From Clostridiaceae bacterium (GTDB taxonomy: Bacteria; Bacillota; Clostridia; Oscillospirales; Acutalibacteraceae): 64,000 nt of DNA. Of this stretch, positions 58,759-64,000 are shown piece by piece. The number at the start of each line of letters is the position of its first letter. Position 1 is the stretch's first letter. Where the stretch lies: assembly GCA_021769555.1 (NCBI GenBank), contig JAETSR010000001.1, forward strand, positions 434,001 to 498,000, given 5' to 3'. A program made the position numbers and the translations under genes. The notes below the pieces were generated by a model. That model was given only the letters and a program-made list of their open reading frames with translations. It was not told where the DNA came from and searched no databases.

Positions 58759-58832
58759 TTTAAACAAAGTTAGTGTTTACTAATTTTGGAACTGTACTTA
58801 ATTTACTGCGACTAACTGCCGCTGTCAAGAGC
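58751..58832 (-). promoter_or_regulatory. Second, degenerate copy of the feo promoter/operator/ribosome site
   Basis: On the minus strand TTGACA (58823-58828), 17 bases, TAAATT (58800-58805), operator dyads TTAGT/ACTAA (58770-58774, 58779-58783) and TTAAT...ACTAA, then AAAGGAGGCG. Aligned by hand without gaps to 38824-38904, 60 of 81 positions agree. No intact gene follows. The rest of the 58664-58996 gap (58833-58996) holds only leader sequence of the next gene. Confidence 0.75.
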
Positions 58833-58996
58833 TTTTACAAAAGGTTCTGCTAAGGGTTATTTCAAAATGTCCCGCACAAATTCCACCCAATTTCCTATAG
58901 GATTCCACCCGGATTCCAAAATCAAGGCGTATCCTATAGTCACCGTAAAGGTATCACATCAGCTTACGGAAAAACCAAGAAAGCAGGTACAGCAAC

Positions 58997-59488
58997 ATGA
59001 AAAAGACCATCACAAGAGCGGCGGCATCCATCATGGCGGCGGCAGTTTTAACGGCAGGCGGGGTATCCGCTATGGCGGCGGAGGACAGCTGCAGCTGCCA
59101 GTCCGGCAGGCAGCAGTATGAGAGCCGCCACAAGATATTCACCGAGGCGGCCCAGCAGATTGGCGACAGCGCCCGGGAGGCTTTCCTTGCCGCCAACGGC
59201 ATCGGCGGGAACGGCCCCAACAGCGACAGCCCCCGGCTGGACGCGGAGAAGCTGGCTGAGGCCGGTGTTATCGACCAGGAGACAGCGGAGAAGATTGCCC
59301 AGTACGCTTCAGAGAAGCAGGCTGACCGCCACAGCCGTTACGCCGGGAAGTCGTCTATGTCAGCGGAGGAGCGCCACAGCTTCTACGACGGCATGAAGTC
59401 CGAGGACAGCGACCCTGTGGATGAACTGCTGGCAGCAGGCATCATCACCAAGGAGCAGGCGAAGGCCATCCAGGCGTATCTCAATTAA
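58997..59488 (+). CDS. Small secreted protein of unknown function
   Basis: A 163-residue protein with a Sec signal peptide (cleavage likely after AMA, about residue 28). The mature part is hydrophilic and rich in Glu, Ala, Ser and Lys, starts with a CSCQ Cys pair, and has two similar helical segments (LAEAGVIDQETAEKIAQYA and LLAAGIITKEQAKAIQAYL) that look like a repeated G-I-I/T-EQA motif. I do not recognise a named family. It is followed by a terminator and the two-component pair, which may regulate it. AAAGCAGGTACAGCAAC precedes the ATG. Confidence 0.75.
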   Translation: MKKTITRAAASIMAAAVLTAGGVSAMAAEDSCSCQSGRQQYESRHKIFTEAAQQIGDSAREAFLAANGIGGNGPNSDSPRLDAEKLAEAGVIDQETAEKIAQYASEKQADRHSRYAGKSSMSAEERHSFYDGMKSEDSDPVDELLAAGIITKEQAKAIQAYLN

Positions 59489-59501
59489 ACCCATCCAGCG
59501 G

Positions 59502-59533
59502 CAAGGGGCGGCGTTTGCGGCCTCTTGCCTTTC
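59502..59533 (+). terminator. Terminator after the small secreted protein
   Basis: GGCAAGGGG pairs with CCTCTTGCC (one mismatch or wobble) around a GC-rich loop and is followed by TTTCT. Confidence 0.55.
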
Positions 59534-59538
59534 TGGAC

Positions 59539-59567
59539 TTGCTATTCGCCCGCGTTCCTGCTATACT
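59539..59567 (+). promoter_or_regulatory. Promoter of the OmpR-type two-component operon
   Basis: TTGCTA (59539-59544), 17 bases, TATACT (59562-59567), 27 bases before the regulator start, which has AAGGGGG upstream. Confidence 0.6.
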
Positions 59568-59594
59568 GTGTCCCACAAGAAAGGGGGCCTATCT

Positions 59595-60272
59595 ATGGCT
59601 AAAATCCTAATTGTAGACGATGAGCCGGACATCCACCGGCTGATACAGCGCTTCGCGGAGCATGAGGGCCATGAGACCCTGTGCGCCTCCAGCGGCGAGA
59701 AAGCCGTGGCCCTGTGCCGGGAGCGGGATTTCGACGTTATTATAATGGACATCATGATGCCTGGCATGGACGGTTTTGCCGCCAGCCGGGAGATACGCCG
59801 GGAAAAGGACATCCCCATTTTGATGCTCTCGGCCCGGGGCCAGGAGTACGACAAGCTCAAGGGTTTTGAGGCGGGGGTGGACGATTATGTGGTGAAGCCC
59901 TTCTCCGCCCGGGAGCTGATGGCCAGGGTGAACGTCATCGTCAACCGGCACAGGGCCCAAAGCCAGCCCAAAAGCGAAATTGTCTGGCGGGGGCTGCGCA
60001 TAGATTTGCTGGGCCGGTGCGTGTTTGTGGACGGCGTGAAGACCGAGCTCACCGCAAAGGAGTACGGCATTTTGGCCTATCTGGCAGAGAACAGGGGCAT
60101 TGCCCTGACCCGGGGGCAGATTTTGGACGCGGTGTGGGGCTATGACGCCATCGGTGACGACCGCACGGTGGATTGGCAGATAAAATTGCTGCGGGGCAAG
60201 CTGGGGGATTACCGGGGCTGCATCGTCACCATGCGGGGAATGGGGTATAAATTTGAAACAGCGGACGAATAG
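59595..60272 (+). CDS. OmpR/PhoB-family response regulator
   Basis: A 225-residue regulator with a receiver domain (VDDEPDIHRLIQ, phospho-Asp in IIMDIMMPGMDG, Lys in YVVKPFSAREL) and an OmpR-type winged helix (about 130-222, with LTAKEYGILAYLAENRG and MRGMGYKFE). ATG at 59595 gives the normal family start; a longer reading lies over the preceding gene. It overlaps the kinase gene by 20 bases. Confidence 0.94.
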   Translation: MAKILIVDDEPDIHRLIQRFAEHEGHETLCASSGEKAVALCRERDFDVIIMDIMMPGMDGFAASREIRREKDIPILMLSARGQEYDKLKGFEAGVDDYVVKPFSARELMARVNVIVNRHRAQSQPKSEIVWRGLRIDLLGRCVFVDGVKTELTAKEYGILAYLAENRGIALTRGQILDAVWGYDAIGDDRTVDWQIKLLRGKLGDYRGCIVTMRGMGYKFETADE

Positions 60273-61719
60273 CTTTGGAAGAAAACTCTGGCTCTGCTTT
60301 ATCGTGTTCGCCGCCCTGATTTTGGGAGCGCTGTGGCTCTTGCAGACCGTGTTTTTACAGAGTTTCTATGACGGCATGGCAATACGGAATACCCAGCGGC
60401 TGGCGGAGAAAATTGTAGAGCAGATAGACAGCAATGATTTTGAGAAGCGCTTAGACGCCTGGGCCTCGGAGGGCTCCATGCTGATTTTCCTCACCGACCG
60501 GGAGGGCGGCATCCTCTACAGCACAGATGAGCACAGCGCCGTCTATCAGAAGAAAGACGCGGGGCGCTCCGGCGGCTCCAACCCCTACCGGGAGCAGGAG
60601 GGGCTGAGCTGGCAGGAGGGCGCGCGGCACAATTTGCCCTCAGACTACCCCGGTTTTCTGATGCGTTTGGAGGAAAGCTCCACAGGCCAGGCAAGCTATA
60701 AGAGTGTAGACGGCGATGCATATATCTATGGGCAAGTTTTACCGGAATCTTCCCGCTTCGGGCAGGCTGTGCTGTACATGAGCACTCCCCTGGGCGGGGC
60801 CGGGGCGGCGGTAGGCATTCTGCGTGTGCAGCTGCTTTGGGTGACTTTCGCGTCCCTGGCCCTGGCCTCGGTGCTGGCGTGGCTGGTGGCCCGGCAGTTT
60901 GCCCGGCCCGTGGCGGCTATCACCCGTCAGGCAAGAAATCTGCCTGACGGAAACACAGAAGCCCCTTACGAAGCGGGCTTCTGTAAGGAGCTGGACGAGG
61001 TTTCCCGGGCGCTGACGGAGACCGCCGAGACCCTTCACAAGCTGGAAAACGCCCGGCGGGAACTGCTGGCCAACGTCTCCCACGATTTGCGCACGCCGCT
61101 CACCATGATAAAGGGTTACGCGGAGATGGTGCGGGAGATATCTTGGAATGACGAGGAAAAGCGTGAGCAGGACTTGAGTATCATCACGCGGGAGGCGGAC
61201 AGGCTTACGGCTCTCGTGAACGATATTCTGGAATATTCCGCCGCCCAGTCCCAGGAGCCGGAACTGACGCGGGTTGATTTAAGCAGGCTGGCGAAGGAGG
61301 CCGTGGAGCAGTTTGCGCCCCTGGCCCAGCAAAAGGGATTGAAAATTGCGGGAGATATTACGCCGGGAGCGCAGGTTATGGCAGACGAAAAGTACATGGG
61401 CCGGGTGCTGTACAATCTCCTGGACAACGGACTGCGTTACGCCCAAAATCAACTGACCGTGCAGGTGAAAGCCCAAGAGAGTGCCGTCCGTGTAGAGGTT
61501 CGGGATGACGGCCCGGGCATCCCCCCGGAGGAACTGCCGCTGGTCTGGGAGCGGTATTTTACCTCGAAGCAGCGCGGTGGGCGCGGGAGTTCCGGGCTGG
61601 GGCTGGCCATCACCAAGGAGCTTTTAACGGCGCAAAAAGCCCGGTTCGGCGTGAGCAGCCGGGTGGGGGATGGGACGATTTTTTGGTTTGAGATGCCTAA
61701 ACAAAAGAAAATCCCATGA
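60253..61719 (+). CDS. Sensor histidine kinase, HAMP-HisKA-HATPase
   Basis: A 488-residue kinase: helix 1 (about 12-34), an extracytoplasmic domain of about 150 residues, helix 2 (about 190-212), a HAMP segment, the H box LLANVSHDLRTPLTMIKGY near residue 280, the N box LLDNGLRY and the G boxes DDGPGIPPEE and SSGLGLAITKELL. TTG at 60253 overlaps the regulator. The extracytoplasmic domain is not one I recognise, so the signal is unknown; the adjacent secreted protein could be a target or accessory. Confidence 0.93.
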   Translation: MKQRTNSFGRKLWLCFIVFAALILGALWLLQTVFLQSFYDGMAIRNTQRLAEKIVEQIDSNDFEKRLDAWASEGSMLIFLTDREGGILYSTDEHSAVYQKKDAGRSGGSNPYREQEGLSWQEGARHNLPSDYPGFLMRLEESSTGQASYKSVDGDAYIYGQVLPESSRFGQAVLYMSTPLGGAGAAVGILRVQLLWVTFASLALASVLAWLVARQFARPVAAITRQARNLPDGNTEAPYEAGFCKELDEVSRALTETAETLHKLENARRELLANVSHDLRTPLTMIKGYAEMVREISWNDEEKREQDLSIITREADRLTALVNDILEYSAAQSQEPELTRVDLSRLAKEAVEQFAPLAQQKGLKIAGDITPGAQVMADEKYMGRVLYNLLDNGLRYAQNQLTVQVKAQESAVRVEVRDDGPGIPPEELPLVWERYFTSKQRGGRGSSGLGLAITKELLTAQKARFGVSSRVGDGTIFWFEMPKQKKIP

Positions 61720-61723
61720 AAAA

Positions 61724-62869
61724 TCAATATTTCTTCTCCACCAAATAACCGCCATAGTCCCTCAACTCACCATCCACCGCCTCCGCAAGCCAGCCCGCCA
61801 CCGACTGCCCCTGCTCCTCAAAAGGCAGCCATACAGCCGGAGCAGCGATAATGGTGTGGGCAGTCATATTCCTGGGGTCGTCATACCACGCCACACCGTC
61901 CCATATAAACAGACTCACGCCAATCTCCCGGAACTGGGGAATCGCCTCCCTCAGTATCCGCTGGAAGATATCTGCCTCTTTTTCCGACACATCCATCACG
62001 CCGGTGTCCAGATAATTCTGCACCTTCGCCAAATCACCGTCCCTTGTGGAGCAGTCAAACAAAAGATGAATACCGTCTCCGTATTTCTCACGCAGCGCGG
62101 ACAGACAGTCCAGCGTAAGATTACTGCCGGTCAGCTTGCCAGCGATTTCCTCCGGGCACTGCCAAACATCTTCTGCGACAGTATGCCAATCATCATACAG
62201 CAGAAGCGACGCGTCCACTAGGACATTCTTGCTCTCCGCATTAGGGAAGTAATTGGTAAAAACATCATCCGAGAGAAGCGCGGCGGCAAATCCCCCTGCG
62301 CTGTACCCGGTTACAACAACAGCCTCCGGGTCAGTAATACCGGCAAGTTCTGACACTTTTTGCATGGCCTCGGTATAGTTCACATAGCCATTGTGATAGA
62401 GAATTTTCTCTTTTCCATCGTTGTCGATGTAGCGAAACTCCCCGGTTCCGGCATGAAAATCCCCGGTCGCATAGGGAAATAAGATGATGCTCCAATTTTT
62501 GAAGGGACTGCCCTCCACATCCGAAGCGAGGCCGCCCATATTCATGGTGACATTCGCCAGCATATCCGGCCAGACCATTTTGGTGTTGTAAGTATCGCCC
62601 CGTGCTGTCTCTTCATTTATGCTGACGCCGCCGCCCGCAAAGTAGACCATCACTTTATTTTCGCTGCCCTTTTTGAACAGGGCGTGGTAGCCGTTCCCTT
62701 CAGAGTCCTTCATCGCCGCGCTCTCCACGCGATACCATTTTCCCATGTCTGGGTTTTCCTTCAGATTGGGGTATCTCAGGACGAAAAAGTACACGAATAG
62801 GGCGGCGATAATCAGTACTAAAAGTAGAATCCCCAGAACTTTCAAGGTGATTTTTAGCGCTTTTGCCAT
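61724..62869 (-). CDS. Membrane-anchored pectinacetylesterase-like hydrolase
   Basis: A 381-residue protein with one N-terminal helix (about 8-32) and an extracytoplasmic alpha/beta-hydrolase domain. Family marks of pectinacetylesterase/Notum are the oxyanion MVYFAGGGVS near residue 75, the nucleophile elbow VVTGYSAGGFAAAL near residue 188, the acid in LFDCSTRDGD and the His in NMTAHTI. It would remove acyl groups from a surface or environmental polymer. It is divergent from a TetR regulator, under a strong promoter with an overlapping dyad. Ribosome site GGAAAGGAATG. Confidence 0.83.
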   Translation of the reverse strand: MAKALKITLKVLGILLLVLIIAALFVYFFVLRYPNLKENPDMGKWYRVESAAMKDSEGNGYHALFKKGSENKVMVYFAGGGVSINEETARGDTYNTKMVWPDMLANVTMNMGGLASDVEGSPFKNWSIILFPYATGDFHAGTGEFRYIDNDGKEKILYHNGYVNYTEAMQKVSELAGITDPEAVVVTGYSAGGFAAALLSDDVFTNYFPNAESKNVLVDASLLLYDDWHTVAEDVWQCPEEIAGKLTGSNLTLDCLSALREKYGDGIHLLFDCSTRDGDLAKVQNYLDTGVMDVSEKEADIFQRILREAIPQFREIGVSLFIWDGVAWYDDPRNMTAHTIIAAPAVWLPFEEQGQSVAGWLAEAVDGELRDYGGYLVEKKY

Positions 62870-62901
62870 CTAAAACTTCATTCCTTTCCATCGTTACGTG
62901 A

Positions 62902-62930
62902 TTGACAACTTCACCGCGTTGTGTTAAGAT
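62902..62930 (+). promoter_or_regulatory. Promoter of the TetR gene
   Basis: TTGACA (62902-62907), 17 bases, TAAGAT (62925-62930), reading toward the TetR gene. Confidence 0.7.
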
Positions 62931-62953
62931 GCTGGTGATATATCTGTCTCAGC

Positions 62954-62988
62954 GATACGATTGTATCATTAGATTATCCAAGTGTCAA
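62954..62988 (-). promoter_or_regulatory. Promoter of the esterase gene with TetR-type dyad
   Basis: On the minus strand TTGACA (62983-62988), 17 bases, TACAAT (62960-62965). The dyad GATAC-GATT-GTATC (62954-62967) covers the -10. It is well placed for repression by the divergent TetR protein. Confidence 0.75.
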
Positions 62989-63002
62989 TAGGAGGCGGCA
63001 AA

Positions 63003-63536
63003 ATGAAACAAATCCCCCAAAATGTATCACCGTTCAGCAATGAGGCGAGAAACGCCTATGTTAAGGAGCATATTACCCAGGCAATTCTGGAACTGCTCCG
63101 GGACAAGCCCATCGGGGAGATATCCGTCAGCGAACTCACTGCGCTTGCGGGAATCGGCAGGGCCTCATTTTACCGTAATTTTGAGAGCAAAGAGGACATC
63201 ATAAGGGCGCATATCCGTCAGCTTTTCCAGGAGTGGACTTCCGAGGCAAACGGAAAAGAAAACAGGCCGTTGAGCGAGCTGCTCGGCCTGATGTTCGCGC
63301 ATTTTGAAAAGCACAGGGATTTTTACGGACTGCTGAATGAGCGTGGGCTTACCTATCTTTTGAAGGATGTTATCACCGGGCTTTGCGGGCTGAAGCCCGG
63401 ACTTCCAAAGGTGGACGCCTATGCAAAGGCTTATGCGGCCTACACATTGTACGGCTGGGTCGAGGTATGGTTCCAGCGGGGAATGGTCGATACAGCGGAG
63501 GAGATTGCGGAGATGTTCAGGGCGCGGGGGCTTTGA
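63003..63536 (+). CDS. TetR/AcrR-family transcriptional regulator
   Basis: A 177-residue regulator with an N-terminal helix-turn-helix (ISVSELTALAGIGRASFYRN, then FESKEDIIRAH) at about residues 35-65 and a helical C-terminal domain. ATG at 63003 has AGGAGGCGGC upstream. It is divergent from the pectinacetylesterase-like gene and probably represses it. Ligand unknown. Confidence 0.9.
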   Translation: MKQIPQNVSPFSNEARNAYVKEHITQAILELLRDKPIGEISVSELTALAGIGRASFYRNFESKEDIIRAHIRQLFQEWTSEANGKENRPLSELLGLMFAHFEKHRDFYGLLNERGLTYLLKDVITGLCGLKPGLPKVDAYAKAYAAYTLYGWVEVWFQRGMVDTAEEIAEMFRARGL

Positions 63537-63576
63537 AAGGATATCCGCGATTATATCAAACTGAAATAAACTTACA

Positions 63577-63618
63577 AACCGTCCGTGTGCGCCGTCAAGG
63601 CACATGCGGGCGGTTTTG
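63577..63618 (+). terminator. Probable terminator of the TetR gene
   Basis: AACCGTCCGTGTGC pairs imperfectly with GCACATGCGGGCGGTT and is followed by TT. It lies about 40 bases after the stop. Confidence 0.5.
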
Positions 63619-63764
63619 CATAATATGCACGGCTAACCTCTGAAATCGGGTGATAAATATTATTTTATGCCAACTGAATGTTTAAAATCATCGGCTTAAT
63701 GACCAAATGCAGCGTCGAAACTTTAGGCGTTCTGTCGAATTTTGCTTTGAAATAAAATTTCATC

Positions 63765-63793
63765 TTGACAGCAGAGAAACTGAGTATTATAAT
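63765..63793 (+). promoter_or_regulatory. Consensus promoter of a leader RNA at the right edge
   Basis: TTGACA (63765-63770), 17 bases, TATAAT (63788-63793): a full sigma-A consensus with no gene in the next 200 bases. Between the TetR terminator and this promoter (63619-63764) I see nothing to annotate. Confidence 0.8.
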
Positions 63794-63799
63794 CAAGCA

Positions 63800-64000
63800 A
63801 AAGGAGCGAAGGTATATTGTAATTACAATCTATCTGGATGTTAAATACAATATTCCACATTGGAATTAAAGCCGCATAATATTATGCGAAGGGTTTTTCC
63901 CGCAGTGAAAAACCATAGCAGGCTGTTCCGATGAAACAGGGAAAGGGTCCCGTGGGGCCTGTAACCGCTCCTATCCAAAACAGAAAGGACTGAGAGCCAG
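63800..64000 (+). ncRNA. Structured leader RNA, possibly cobalamin-riboswitch-like, cut by the edge
   Basis: The transcript from the promoter at 63765 carries at least 200 bases of leader. Its last 80 bases contain GATGAAACAGGGAA, then CCTGTAACCG, and end in GGACTGAGAGCCAG. These resemble core pieces of the cobalamin riboswitch (the ACAGGGAA region, the CTGTAACCG junction and the start of the box whose consensus is GCCAGGAGACC), but the element is incomplete and the spacing is unusual. Another riboswitch class is possible. The gene it controls is outside the window. Confidence 0.35.

Noticed and set aside
63816..63869. Leader peptide starting with ATT behind AAAGGAG in the right-edge leader
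   Set aside because: It would need an ATT start, is under 20 codons and has no run of codons suggesting attenuation.

Overview
The window is a gene-dense, high-GC stretch of a Gram-positive, Clostridia-type chromosome. Low-GC Firmicute habits sit on GC-rich codons: sigma-A promoters of TTGACA/TATAAT type, strong AGGAGG ribosome sites, many TTG and GTG starts, a T-box leader, YfmF/YfmH, type II lipoprotein signals, S-layer homology repeats, LplB/YtcP-type sugar transport and FeoA-FeoA-FeoB. An Oscillospirales/Ruminococcaceae-like gut anaerobe is my best inference. No rRNA, tRNA, CRISPR array, phage or intact insertion sequence was seen.

Layout. 1-13158 (+) is a housekeeping run: fhs (cut by the edge), tsaE, tsaB, rpiB, upp, yfmF, yfmH, lgt, folD, dxs, tlyA, nadK, argR, recN. 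A promoter over the recN stop drives a tyrosine T-box leader (13190-13496), then an acetyltransferase and tyrS. A large YfhO-type membrane protein follows, with its start codon inside a perfect 16-bp inverted repeat. 17916-22290 (-) is a lysine/diaminopimelate operon, asd-dapA-radical SAM-dapB-ACT; its last gene is a free-standing aspartokinase-like regulatory domain. queA (+) diverges from it. 23533-29343 (-) holds a small XRE regulator, two FtsX-type ABC permeases without an ATPase, and a phosphodiesterase-MFS pair. 29486-35436 is a sugar locus: a glycoside hydrolase family 2 enzyme (-) divergent from an LplB/YtcP/lipoprotein ABC importer (+). 35772-38819 (-) is an iron operon: feoA, feoA, feoB, Cys-rich FeoB partner.

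From 39.1 kb the content looks accessory. It has a HepT/MntA toxin-antitoxin pair; an AgrA/AgrC-like two-component system with two ABC half-exporters (-); then a long (+) cluster from 45371 to 54353. That cluster encodes three successive exported flavodoxin-domain proteins: a lipoprotein fused to a SUMF1/FGE-like domain, an SLH-anchored one, and a lipoprotein on a Pro/Thr/Glu linker. It continues with a headless MerR-like protein, an alpha/beta hydrolase, an aldo/keto reductase, an MFS transporter, an UlaG-like metallo-hydrolase, a carboxymuconolactone decarboxylase-family protein and a DUF4405 His-rich membrane protein. Two LysR genes (-), a MATE transporter and a second aldo/keto reductase (+) follow. 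At 58751-58832 lies a degenerate second copy of the feo promoter/operator/ribosome site, joined to a scrap of a SpaA-like domain. The feo promoter and this copy are direct repeats about 20 kb apart and bracket the accessory block.

The right end has a small secreted protein, an OmpR/HK two-component pair, a pectinacetylesterase-like membrane-anchored hydrolase divergent from a TetR regulator with a palindrome over the shared promoter, and finally a consensus promoter that starts a structured leader RNA running off the window.

The strongest candidate for something undescribed is the exported-flavodoxin cluster, possibly a surface redox system. The feo-promoter duplication, the radical SAM and ACT genes in the lysine operon, and the start-codon hairpin of the YfhO gene are also worth checking.
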